Shown here one piece after another: positions 43,178 through 51,775 of a stretch of DNA of 64,000 nucleotides (the stretch's first letter is position 1; each line of letters starts with the position of its first letter). The notes under the pieces are model-generated. The model was not told the origin of the DNA, did no database searches, and saw only the letters and a program-made list of their open reading frames with translations. This DNA is from Empedobacter stercoris (GTDB lineage: Bacteria > Bacteroidota > Bacteroidia > Flavobacteriales > Weeksellaceae). The DNA lies in assembly GCF_965137335.1 (NCBI RefSeq), contig NZ_CBCRZD010000004.1; one strand, given 5' to 3'. Both the position numbers and the translations under genes were made by a program.

Positions 43178-46063
43178 ATGAAATCGAATTTATCTACTAA
43201 AAATTTGAAAAATTATGCCTCTCAACTTCTAACTAAAAAGGCGATGTATGCTGCGGCTATAGCTCTATTGACAATAAGTGTTAATGCGCAAAAGAAACCT
43301 CTTGATTTGACTGTTTTTGATGAATGGCAATCAATCGGAATGAAAGAATTGTCGAATAACGGTTCTTGGGTAGCTTATCAAGTAAATGCACAAGAAAGCG
43401 ATAATACGTTGAATTTTTTTGGTCTGAAAACGGATAAAAATTTAAGTTTTCATCGAGGTGAACAAAGTGTTTTTACAGCAGATTCTAAATTTGCTATTTT
43501 TAAGATTAAACCTTTTTACAAAGATTTGAAATTGGTTCGAATCAAAAAGAAAAAAGAACACGAAATTGCAAAAGATTCGATCGGAATTTTAAATCTTGCA
43601 ACTAATCAAGTTGAAAAATTACCCAATATAAAATCGTTTAAAACGCCTAAAAAGGAAGGTTCATTTTTAGCTTATTTAGTCGAAAAAGAAGATTTGAAGA
43701 ACGATAAAAATGTCAAGTCAGATTCAACAAAAACAAAAGATAAACCTGTAAAATCCGCAGGAAAAGATAAAAAAGACACACCTTTAGAATTGGTTTTAAG
43801 AAATTTGATTTCTGGTCAGAAAAAATCGTTCAAAAATGTGATGAATTATGAGTTCAGCGAGAATGGTAAACAATTAATTTTTTCGACAAAACAAGAGAAA
43901 AAAGATAGTTTAGATCAAACAAAATACGGTGTTTTCTTAGTGAATACGGCAACTTTTGCTCAAAAGCAGTTGGTGGATACAATTGGTGAATTTAAACAAT
44001 TTGCATTTGACGAATTGGCAAGTAAAGTAGCGTTTGTTGGTACGACAGATGAAGAGAAAAAGGAGAACAAAACCTATTATTTATATCATACATCAACAAA
44101 AAATCCACAACAGATAAAGAAAACTGAATTGTTAGGATTGAAAAAAAATTGGCAAGTTTCAGAAAACCGTCAGCCAAAATTTAGTAAAGATGGAAATTTT
44201 TTATTCATAGGTTTGATGCCGAAATTAGTTGAAAAAGACACTACAATAATTGCAGATGATCATGCAAAGGTTGATGTTTGGAGTTACAAAGACGAATTTA
44301 TTCAACCGCAACAATTAAAGAATCTTGAACGAGAGAAAAAACGTTCGTATTTATCTGTGATTGATTTTTCAAATCCAGAAAAAGTGACGCAATTAGCAGA
44401 TTTGGACATGAATCAAGTTGAAATCTTGAACGAAGGAAATTCAAATTTTGCATTAGGAACTTCTGACAATGCCTATCGATTAATTTCAAATTGGGATTTA
44501 ACAAGACGTAGAGATTACTACATTGTGAATGTTAAAAATGGACAGCGAGAATTATTTGCACAAGGTTTAGCAGGAAGAGTAGAAATGTCTCCAAATGGAA
44601 AGTTTGCGGTGTATTATAATGCAGAAAATGGACTATGGTCGAGTTATAATATCAAAACAAAACAAACGAAAGTTTTGAATAAAAAACTGAAAGTTAAGTT
44701 TTATGATGAGGAAAATGATTCACCAACTTTAGCACAAGCGTATGGAGTTGCTTATTTTACAGATAATGACGAAACAGTATTAATCAAAGATCGTTATGAT
44801 ATTTGGGAATTTGATTTGGTTGGAAATCGTCGTCCAGAAAATGTAACAAATGGTTTTGGTCGTAAACACAATATTACATTTGATATTAATCAGTTGAATG
44901 AAGAACTCAAAACAATAAATCGTGATACGCAACTTTATTTAGGTGCTTTTAATAATCAGAATAAACAATCAGGTGTTTATCAAACTATTATTTCGAAAGC
45001 TAAAAATCCCGAAGAAGTAGTGATGTCGAATACATGGGGTGCTCAAAAAATGACGAAAGCATTGAATGCCAACCAATATATTTATACCAAAGAAACATTC
45101 CGAAACTCTCCGGATGTTTATGTATCAACGAATTTTAAGGATGAGAAAAAAGTTTCTGCTATCAATCCGCAACAAAAAGATTATTATTGGGGGAATGGAG
45201 AATTGGTAACTTGGAAAACGTATTCAGGAAAAAACGCAACAGGAGTGGTGTATAAACCAGAGAATTTTGATCCAAACAAAAAATATCCAATGATTGTTTA
45301 CTTCTACGAAAAACTTTCAGATAATTTGAATCGTTATCAAGCGCCTGCACCAACACCTTCACGAATCAATCATACGTATTTTGTGAGTAACGATTATATT
45401 GTATTTACACCAGATATTTCGTATACAGTTGGCCATCCAGCTAAGTCTGCTGAGGATTATATAAACTCTGGAGTAGAAGCTCTGAAGAAAAATAACTGGG
45501 TAAATGGTGATAAAATTGGTATTCAAGGTCAGAGTTGGGGAGGTTACCAAGTTTCACATTTGATAACAGCTACCGATATGTATGCAGCAGCTTGGGCAGG
45601 TGCTCCAGTTGTAAATATGACTTCTGCTTATGGTGGAATTCGTTGGGGAACAGGTATGAGTCGTCAATTTCAATACGAGCAAACGCAAAGTAGAATTGGT
45701 AAAACATTGTGGGAAGCACCAGAATTATACATCGAAAATTCACCATTATTTAATATGCCTAAGGTGACAACGCCTGTAGTTATTATGCATAACGACGAAG
45801 ATGGTGCAGTTCCTTGGTATCAAGGTATTGAAATGTTTATGGCATTGCGTCGTTTAGGGAAACCATCATGGATGTTAAACTACAACGGTGACGATCATAA
45901 CTTGATTAAACGTGCCAATAGAAATGATATTCAAAAGCGTCAAGTACAATTTTTTGATCATTACCTAAAAGATCAGCCAGCTCCGAAATGGATGAGCGAA
46001 GGAGTTCCTGCAATTTCAAAAGGAATTGATTGGGGCTTTGATTTAGAGACCACAAAAGATTAG
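43178..46063 (+). CDS. secreted S9-family prolyl oligopeptidase-like peptidase
   Basis: A 961-residue peptidase. The first about 38 residues hold a basic start and hydrophobic signal (YAAAIALLTISVNAQ). A long beta-propeller (to about 690) precedes the alpha/beta-hydrolase domain with the triad Ser786 (GQSWGGYQ), Asp873 or Asp875 (HNDEDGAVPW) and His907 (GDDHNLI). It carries a Lys/Asp-rich insert near residues 175-200 that is longer than in dipeptidyl peptidases. Expected substrates are peptides in the periplasm, complementing the cytoplasmic oligopeptidase at 22.9 kb. A terminator follows. Confidence 0.9.
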   Translation: MKSNLSTKNLKNYASQLLTKKAMYAAAIALLTISVNAQKKPLDLTVFDEWQSIGMKELSNNGSWVAYQVNAQESDNTLNFFGLKTDKNLSFHRGEQSVFTADSKFAIFKIKPFYKDLKLVRIKKKKEHEIAKDSIGILNLATNQVEKLPNIKSFKTPKKEGSFLAYLVEKEDLKNDKNVKSDSTKTKDKPVKSAGKDKKDTPLELVLRNLISGQKKSFKNVMNYEFSENGKQLIFSTKQEKKDSLDQTKYGVFLVNTATFAQKQLVDTIGEFKQFAFDELASKVAFVGTTDEEKKENKTYYLYHTSTKNPQQIKKTELLGLKKNWQVSENRQPKFSKDGNFLFIGLMPKLVEKDTTIIADDHAKVDVWSYKDEFIQPQQLKNLEREKKRSYLSVIDFSNPEKVTQLADLDMNQVEILNEGNSNFALGTSDNAYRLISNWDLTRRRDYYIVNVKNGQRELFAQGLAGRVEMSPNGKFAVYYNAENGLWSSYNIKTKQTKVLNKKLKVKFYDEENDSPTLAQAYGVAYFTDNDETVLIKDRYDIWEFDLVGNRRPENVTNGFGRKHNITFDINQLNEELKTINRDTQLYLGAFNNQNKQSGVYQTIISKAKNPEEVVMSNTWGAQKMTKALNANQYIYTKETFRNSPDVYVSTNFKDEKKVSAINPQQKDYYWGNGELVTWKTYSGKNATGVVYKPENFDPNKKYPMIVYFYEKLSDNLNRYQAPAPTPSRINHTYFVSNDYIVFTPDISYTVGHPAKSAEDYINSGVEALKKNNWVNGDKIGIQGQSWGGYQVSHLITATDMYAAAWAGAPVVNMTSAYGGIRWGTGMSRQFQYEQTQSRIGKTLWEAPELYIENSPLFNMPKVTTPVVIMHNDEDGAVPWYQGIEMFMALRRLGKPSWMLNYNGDDHNLIKRANRNDIQKRQVQFFDHYLKDQPAPKWMSEGVPAISKGIDWGFDLETTKD

Positions 46064-46112
46064 TGTTCTTATTGGATTGAATGATATAAATATAATTGTA
46101 TATTTGATAAAC

Positions 46113-46139
46113 GTTCAGAATGAAAATTCTGAACTTTTT
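46113..46139 (+). terminator. intrinsic terminator
   Basis: GTTCAGAAT (46113-46121) pairs with ATTCTGAAC (46126-46134) around a GAAA tetraloop, followed by five T. Confidence 0.85.
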
Positions 46140-46213
46140 GTATTTAAAATTATACAATAAGTTGTAAATTTTGTGCTCATTATTGTAGATTAATAATTAA
46201 TAACCCTTTATTT

Positions 46214-46747
46214 ATGAGTAAAGAAGTAGCAGTTTTAGGAGCTGGTTGTTTTTGGTGTGTCGAAGGAATATTTAATTCGATCAATGGAGTTGAGAAGGCT
46301 ATTTCTGGATTCGCAGGAGGCGATGTAGAAAATCCAACTTATCGTCAAGTTTGCGATACAGAAACCAATCATGCTGAGGTAGTTGAAGTAACTTTTGATA
46401 ATGAAGTCATTTCGTATGAAGAATTATTAGAAATTTTTTGGAATATTCATAATCCAACGCAATTAAATAGACAGGGAAATGATGTTGGTACACAATATCG
46501 TTCGAGTATTTTTTACACATCAGAAGAACAGAAAAAACAAGCAGAAAATTCGTTGAAGAAGTTTGATAACGGAACTTTATATGAGGATAAATTCGTTACA
46601 ACAATTGAGCCTTTAGATCAATTTTGGCCAGCCGAAGATTATCACCAAGGTTATTATAACGAAAATCCCGATCAGCCCTATTGTTCGGCTGTAGTTGGAC
46701 CAAAAATAGCCAAATTTAAATCAAAATTCAAACAGATTTTAAAATAA
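46214..46747 (+). CDS. msrA: peptide-methionine (S)-S-oxide reductase
   Basis: Repairs oxidised methionine. The 177 residues carry the catalytic GCFWCVEG with Cys12, the EVVEVTFD and RQGNDVGTQYRS segments and the FWPAEDYHQGYY motif that binds the sulfoxide. A second Cys (PYCSAVVGP) near the C-terminus is the likely recycling partner. No msrB is fused or adjacent. Stand-alone gene closed by a shared terminator. Confidence 0.96.
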   Translation: MSKEVAVLGAGCFWCVEGIFNSINGVEKAISGFAGGDVENPTYRQVCDTETNHAEVVEVTFDNEVISYEELLEIFWNIHNPTQLNRQGNDVGTQYRSSIFYTSEEQKKQAENSLKKFDNGTLYEDKFVTTIEPLDQFWPAEDYHQGYYNENPDQPYCSAVVGPKIAKFKSKFKQILK

Positions 46748-46773
46748 GAAAAGCGACCAATTGGTCGCTTTTC
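46747..46773. terminator. bidirectional terminator between msrA and the helicase gene
   Basis: AGAAAAGCGACC pairs with GGTCGCTTTTCT around AATT, between convergent genes. The T-run is short, but stem strength is high. Confidence 0.8.
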
Positions 46774-46775
46774 TA

Positions 46776-48131
46776 TTATTTTCCTTTTTTACGTGCTTTT
46801 GCTTTTTGTTTTTGCTGACCACGATTTTTAGGTTTAGATTTTGGTGGCTTACGTTTTGTAGGACCGCCTAAATTCACCTTTTTATTTTTATCTTTTTTCT
46901 CGTGAAAAGCAGCGCCACGCTCTTCAATTTTTACAGTTGTAAGCGCTTTCATTTTTACAACTTCTTTTTCGAATTCACGTTTTACAGGATTAATTTTTAC
47001 TTTGTCTTCAGGGAAGGGAAGTACATCAATCTCTTTATTCATCAATTCTTCAATAGCATCTAATCGTTCAATTTCTTTTTCAGAAAAATAAGATATAGCT
47101 TCACCTTTTTTATCTGCACGACCTGTACGTCCAATTCGATGAATATATTGTTCTGGTACATCAGGAATTTCAAAGTTGACAACATGGGTTACATCAGGAA
47201 TATCTAATCCACGCGCCATAATATCAGTTGTAATAATACCACGATATTCATCTCGAGAAAAAGATTCCATCGTTCTCAAACGATAATTTTGCGATTTATT
47301 CGAATGTATAACACCAAATTCATCAGGATAAATTTCGTCTAAATGATTAAATATTAAATCTGCATGTTTCTTATTGTTTGCAAAAATCAAAACTTTTTCA
47401 AATTTTGCTTTATCTTCTAATTGATAACTAACTAAATTTAATTTCGTATTGAAGTTTTCTACTGCAATAGCTGCTTGAGCTATTTTTTCTAATGGTGTTC
47501 CCGAACGAGCTAAAGAAATTTCGACAGGATTTTTAAAGTATTCATGCAACATATCATCAACTTGATCAGTCATTGTTGCAGAAAATAGAATGTTTTGACG
47601 TTTATCACTCATCATGGTAAACAAATGAATCAATTGCGGGCGAAAACCTAAACTTAACATTTCGTCAAATTCATCTACCACTAATTTTTTCATTTCTTTG
47701 AATGATAAAATATTGTCAATCGCTAAATCCAATACACGTCCTGGTGTTCCAACCAAAATATCGACACCTTCGTAGACCAATAATTTTTGTGTGTTAATGT
47801 TAACACCTCCATAAATACCAAGCACACGAACATTGATAAACTCAGTTAATTGTTCTAAAATATCAGTCACCTGAACCACTAATTCGCGAGTCGGAACCAG
47901 AATAACAATCTTTGGTTGATTTGTTTTAGAATATTGATAGGTATTCAGCAAAGGCAATAAATAAGCCAATGTTTTACCTGTACCTGTTTGTGCAATACCC
48001 ATTATATCACGTCCAGAAAGAATCGGTCTGAACGATTTTTCTTGTATTGGAGTAGGGGTTGTGATATTCAACTTTTCTAAAGCTGAATTCAATTGTTTTG
48101 TTAATTCGAAATCCGCGAATGTAGCTTTCAT
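46776..48131 (-). CDS. DEAD-box RNA helicase (RhlE-like)
   Basis: A 451-residue superfamily 2 RNA helicase. Motifs: Q motif (TTPTPIQ), AQTGTGKT at 47-54, PTRELV near 80, GTPGR, motif II DEFD at 153-156 (a DEAD variant), SATM, and the HRIGRTGR motif VI. The last about 70 residues are a Lys/Arg-rich tail for RNA binding (KKKVNLGGPTKRKPP type). Likely roles are ribosome assembly or mRNA decay. The start codon lies 4 bases from a TATCTTTG box (48143-48136), so its message may be leaderless. It diverges from argS. Confidence 0.94.
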   Translation of the reverse strand: MKATFADFELTKQLNSALEKLNITTPTPIQEKSFRPILSGRDIMGIAQTGTGKTLAYLLPLLNTYQYSKTNQPKIVILVPTRELVVQVTDILEQLTEFINVRVLGIYGGVNINTQKLLVYEGVDILVGTPGRVLDLAIDNILSFKEMKKLVVDEFDEMLSLGFRPQLIHLFTMMSDKRQNILFSATMTDQVDDMLHEYFKNPVEISLARSGTPLEKIAQAAIAVENFNTKLNLVSYQLEDKAKFEKVLIFANNKKHADLIFNHLDEIYPDEFGVIHSNKSQNYRLRTMESFSRDEYRGIITTDIMARGLDIPDVTHVVNFEIPDVPEQYIHRIGRTGRADKKGEAISYFSEKEIERLDAIEELMNKEIDVLPFPEDKVKINPVKREFEKEVVKMKALTTVKIEERGAAFHEKKDKNKKVNLGGPTKRKPPKSKPKNRGQQKQKAKARKKGK

Positions 48132-48135
48132 TTGG

Positions 48136-48143
48136 CAAAGATA
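48136..48143 (-). promoter_or_regulatory. -7 box of the RNA helicase gene, possibly leaderless
   Basis: Minus-strand TATCTTTG, 4 bases before the ATG at 48131. No consensus -33 TTG at 17-23 bases. Confidence 0.5.
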
Positions 48144-48205
48144 AGTTTTCTTGATGAATTCTTAAAAACTCAATGAGCAATCCGTTTAAATTCGTCTAAT
48201 CTTTG

Positions 48206-48213
48206 TACTTTTG
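48206..48213 (+). promoter_or_regulatory. -7 box of argS
   Basis: TACTTTTG, 27 bases before the ATG at 48241. It shares the 109-base region with the divergent helicase promoter. Confidence 0.5.
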
Positions 48214-48240
48214 CATTTCGATTAAGTAAAAAGGAATAAA

Positions 48241-50013
48241 ATGAGTTTAAAACAATACATCACACAGAATGTTTTAGAAGCGATTCAAAACGTTTATCAA
48301 ATTAACCCAGAATCTGTTGAAATTCAGTTTACAAGGAAAGAATTTGAAGGTGATTATACATTAGTTGTTTTCCCATTAATTAGAACTTTGAAAGGTAAAC
48401 CAGAAGATATCGGTACTAAAATCGGTGAAAATTTGGTCGAAAATAATAAAATTACAGCATTTAATGTTGTAAAAGGTTTCTTGAATATGAGCTTAAATTC
48501 TGTAGATTTTTTAGAAAATTATGCTCAAAATGCTCAAAATGCTACATTCGGAATTACGAAAGTTGACGAGAATTCGAGAACTGTAATGGTAGAATATTCT
48601 TCTCCAAATACAAACAAACCGCTGCATTTAGGACATGTTCGTAATAATTTGTTAGGTTTTTCGGTTGCTCAAATTATAGAAGCGGCAGGAAATAATGTGA
48701 TTAAAACACAAATTATCAACGATCGTGGGATTCACATTTGTAAATCGATGATTGCATGGGAAAAATTTGGAAATGGTGAAACACCAGAATCTACAAATAT
48801 GAAAGGCGATCATTTGGTTGGAAAATATTATGTAGAATTTGATAAACATTACCGCGAAGAAATCAAAGCATTGGTAGCGCAAGGAAAAACGGAAGAAGAA
48901 GCAAAAAAGGAGGCTCCAATTTTTTTAGAAGCTCAAAAAATGTTGCGCCAATGGGAAGCACATGATCCGAAAGTGATTGAGCTATGGCAAACGATGAATG
49001 GTTGGGTGTACGATGGTTTTGCGAAAACATATAAACGTCTTGGGGTTGCTTTTGACGAATATTTATACGAATCAAATACGTATATTTTAGGTAAAGATAT
49101 TGTTGAAGAAGGTTTAAACAAAGGTGTTTTCTTCAAAAAAGATGACGGTTCTGTTTGGATTGATTTGACTGAAGATGGTTTGGATGAGAAATTAGTTTTA
49201 CGTTCAGATGGAACTTCAGTTTATATAACACAAGATTTAGGAACTGCTGTAGAGCGTTTCAAGAACAATCCAACGTTAGAAGAATTGACGTATGTTGTAG
49301 GAAATGAGCAAGATTATCACTTCAAAGTTTTATTCTTAATCCTTAAAAAATTAGGTTTTTCTTGGGCAGATGCTTTACATCATTTATCATACGGAATGGT
49401 TGATTTACCAAATGGTAAAATGAAATCTCGTGAAGGTACAGTTGTCGACGCGGACGAATTGATGGAAGATGTATACATAACAGCCAAAGAAATTTCGGAA
49501 GAGTTAGGTAAATTGGATGGCTTATCGGAAGATGAAAAAGCTGAATTGTACGAAACAATTGCGATGGGAGCTTTGAAATATTATATTTTGAAAGTAGATC
49601 CGAAGAAACGTATTTTATTTGATCCAAAAGAATCAGTAGATTTTAATGGTAATACAGGGCCATTTATTCAATATACGTTTGCGCGTATTCAATCTTTGTT
49701 GAGAAAAGAATCTCCAAAAGATTTTGATGCAAATTCTATTCAATTGAATGATGCAGAAAAAGAAATTATTCGTGCATTATATGATTTTGAAGATACGATT
49801 AATAAAGCAGCTGTGGAAATGAGTCCAGCGTTGATTGCGAATTATGTGTACGAATTGGTGAAATTATTTAACTCGTTCTACCAAAATAATCCAATCTTGA
49901 AAAATGAAGATGAAAATGTGAAAAATTTTCGTTTGTATCTTTCTCAATGGGTTGCCAATACAATTCAAAATTCGTTACGTTTATTAGGAATAGGTGTTCC
50001 AGAAAGAATGTAA
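48241..50013 (+). CDS. argS: arginyl-tRNA synthetase
   Basis: Charges tRNA(Arg). The 590-residue class I synthetase has an N-terminal Add-1 domain, the HIGH signature as HLGH at 129-132 (in SSPNTNKPLHLGHVRNN), a KMSKS-equivalent at GKMKSREGT (the usual ArgRS deviation) and the C-terminal anticodon-binding helical domain ending LGIGVPERM. Length is normal. It stands alone with its own -7 box and terminator. Confidence 0.97.
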   Translation: MSLKQYITQNVLEAIQNVYQINPESVEIQFTRKEFEGDYTLVVFPLIRTLKGKPEDIGTKIGENLVENNKITAFNVVKGFLNMSLNSVDFLENYAQNAQNATFGITKVDENSRTVMVEYSSPNTNKPLHLGHVRNNLLGFSVAQIIEAAGNNVIKTQIINDRGIHICKSMIAWEKFGNGETPESTNMKGDHLVGKYYVEFDKHYREEIKALVAQGKTEEEAKKEAPIFLEAQKMLRQWEAHDPKVIELWQTMNGWVYDGFAKTYKRLGVAFDEYLYESNTYILGKDIVEEGLNKGVFFKKDDGSVWIDLTEDGLDEKLVLRSDGTSVYITQDLGTAVERFKNNPTLEELTYVVGNEQDYHFKVLFLILKKLGFSWADALHHLSYGMVDLPNGKMKSREGTVVDADELMEDVYITAKEISEELGKLDGLSEDEKAELYETIAMGALKYYILKVDPKKRILFDPKESVDFNGNTGPFIQYTFARIQSLLRKESPKDFDANSIQLNDAEKEIIRALYDFEDTINKAAVEMSPALIANYVYELVKLFNSFYQNNPILKNEDENVKNFRLYLSQWVANTIQNSLRLLGIGVPERM

Positions 50014-50035
50014 TTACTGTATAAAATAAATATAG

Positions 50036-50069
50036 AAAAAATGCCTCATGATTGATGAGGCATTTTTTT
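50036..50069. terminator. bidirectional terminator
   Basis: AAAAAATGCCTCAT pairs with ATGAGGCATTTTTT around a 5-base loop, between convergent argS and the lipoprotein gene. Confidence 0.88.
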
Positions 50070-50856
50070 ATTCATTTATCAATTGCTCAGCGAATTGATT
50101 GTATTCTTGTTCTTTTTGAATCTTCTTTAATTTCCAAAACCAATAAATCGCACCGATTGGTAAGGCAATTGCTAAAGTAGAAAAGATTGATGTAAAGTTG
50201 AAACCATAACCAAGCAACTGAAAATTAAAAAACTGAAAATCAAAACCATCTAATGGCGCATATTTAATAGTCGGAAAATTCAAAAATATTAAAGCAATAT
50301 ATTTTAACCATTTAAGTTTTAATTGACTTTTTCTGATCATATTAAACACATAAATATTAAAAATAGGAATAGCTAAACCTATAATTGCAACAGCATAAAA
50401 TAACACCATTGAAGGCAGAGGTTGATTAGAAAATTCTGGACTTACATTTAAAACTTTCTTGGTATTATCATCGTAAATGAATTTTATAATACCATAATTT
50501 TTATCATTCTGAAATAATATATTAACATTTGTAGAATTTGGAATAGTATTGTTGTTGGTCGAATAATGTTTATTTGCGCCTAAAAAAGTAAATTCCACCT
50601 CCTTTCCGTATTGGGATATCATTTCAGTTCTGAATTGATACAGACCTTCGTTCAAAACATTTTTATCCATGTTTTTCATTCCTTCATGTTCTAAAGCAAA
50701 TAAATCAATGTTTTCATCAATCTTGCCATTCATAATGTTGTCCATAAATACAACAGCGCTTTTTTTGTATTCTTTTGTATTGCTATAAAATTGACAAGAA
50801 TTGGTAATTAAAAATAGGATAAGTAGAAGTGATAAGTTTTTTAAGTGAAATTTCAT
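50068..50856 (-). CDS. hypothetical membrane lipoprotein
   Basis: A 262-residue protein with a lipoprotein signal (LLLILFLITNSC, Cys21). The next about 120 residues form a polar domain (periplasmic side), followed by four hydrophobic stretches from about residue 148 to the end that look like membrane helices (MVLFYAVAIIGLAIPIF, LKYIALIFLNF, FTSIFSTLAIALPIGAIYWFW). A lipidated N-terminus joined to a helical membrane region is unusual. No family is recognised. Its stop codon overlaps the argS terminator tail. Confidence 0.65.
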   Translation of the reverse strand: MKFHLKNLSLLLILFLITNSCQFYSNTKEYKKSAVVFMDNIMNGKIDENIDLFALEHEGMKNMDKNVLNEGLYQFRTEMISQYGKEVEFTFLGANKHYSTNNNTIPNSTNVNILFQNDKNYGIIKFIYDDNTKKVLNVSPEFSNQPLPSMVLFYAVAIIGLAIPIFNIYVFNMIRKSQLKLKWLKYIALIFLNFPTIKYAPLDGFDFQFFNFQLLGYGFNFTSIFSTLAIALPIGAIYWFWKLKKIQKEQEYNQFAEQLINE

Positions 50857-50910
50857 AATTAGTTGAATAGAAAAATAAAAATAATAAATATTGTCTAATA
50901 TAATTATAAG

Positions 50911-50938
50911 TTTGTTACTAAATTAAGATTTATCTTTG
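50911..50938 (+). promoter_or_regulatory. promoter of the DUF1810 gene
   Basis: TTTG at 50911-50914 and TATCTTTG at 50931-50938, 16 bases apart; start codon 24 bases further at 50963. Confidence 0.6.
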
Positions 50939-50962
50939 CTTCCTTATTTTAGTAAATAAAAG

Positions 50963-51433
50963 ATGAAAATAGGAGATTTAATCAAACAAAAAGATCCAAA
51001 CGATAAATTTAATTTGAAACGATTTCATGATGCACAAAGCTTTGTGTACGACGAAATTTTGATGGAAGTTCATGCCGGGAAAAAGCAAACGAATTGGATG
51101 GTTTTTATGTTTCCTCAACTTGCTGGTTTAGGTTCGAGTGATTCGTCATTAGAGTTTTCGATTTCTTCAAAAGAAGAAGCGAGAGCTTTTGTGAAGGATG
51201 AAGAACTTTGGGAAAATTATTTAGAAGTTTTGTCTGTACTATTAATGCGTCATAAAGGAGTTATTCCTCAATTGATTTTTGGAAAAAATGATGCAATGAA
51301 ATTAAAGTCAAGTTTAACGTTGTTTAATTTTATCGTTCCAAAAGAAAAAATCATCAAGGATGTGTTGAAATTTTTCTACGCAGATCAAACGGATAAAAAA
51401 ACATTAAGTATTCTGAAACAGATGAATAGATAA
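50963..51433 (+). CDS. DUF1810 family protein
   Basis: A 156-residue cytoplasmic protein of the DUF1810 (calpastatin-like) family: NLKRFHDAQ at 17-25, WMVFMFPQLAGLGSS near 45-59, and an EEARAFVKDEELWENYLEVLSVLL helix. The biochemical role of the family is not known; some pipelines link it to nucleotide or ADP-ribose handling by fold, which I cannot confirm. It ends at a strong terminator. Confidence 0.9.
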   Translation: MKIGDLIKQKDPNDKFNLKRFHDAQSFVYDEILMEVHAGKKQTNWMVFMFPQLAGLGSSDSSLEFSISSKEEARAFVKDEELWENYLEVLSVLLMRHKGVIPQLIFGKNDAMKLKSSLTLFNFIVPKEKIIKDVLKFFYADQTDKKTLSILKQMNR

Positions 51434-51460
51434 AAAAAACTCGCATTTGCGAGTTTTTTT
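51432..51460 (+). terminator. intrinsic terminator
   Basis: AAAAAAACTCGC pairs with GCGAGTTTTTTT around ATTT. Its left arm begins at the end of the DUF1810 gene. Confidence 0.88.
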
Positions 51461-51775
51461 ATTATTAAATGAGTTATTGTTTTCCGATTTATTAAAGTTT
51501 AAATAATTTATAATCAGTAATTTATTTATTTGAAGTAGTTTGATTATTATAAAGAAATTCATTGAATTCATTGATGAATTATTAAAGAAAAGAGCTTGTA
51601 ATAATATTATTCTAAAAATATTTTGGCGCATTGAATTAAAATAATGAATGTAAAATTATCGAACATGAATAAATATTTATTCAAAATATTTACGAATTAG
51701 AGAATTGGTTTGTTTTTTGCTTAATTCGAGCAAATATAATTAGGCAATAAAGAAAAGGAATACTATTTTTGGACT
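51434..51775. other. 342-base intergenic region, terminator and promoter only
   Basis: Very AT-rich. Beyond the terminator at its left edge and a TATTTTTG -7 box at 51764-51771 next to the ClC start codon, I see no coding potential, RNA gene or long repeat. A short imperfect repeat (ATTCATTGA occurs twice around 51560-51580) is the only other structure. Confidence 0.6.
51764..51771 (+). promoter_or_regulatory. -7 box of the chloride channel gene, possibly leaderless
   Basis: TATTTTTG ends 4 bases before the ATG at 51776; no good -33 element. Confidence 0.45.

Noticed and set aside
45906..46157. Minus-strand frame across the end of the S9 peptidase gene
   Set aside because: It overlaps the well-supported C-terminus of the peptidase and the terminator hairpin; composition is that of an antisense frame.
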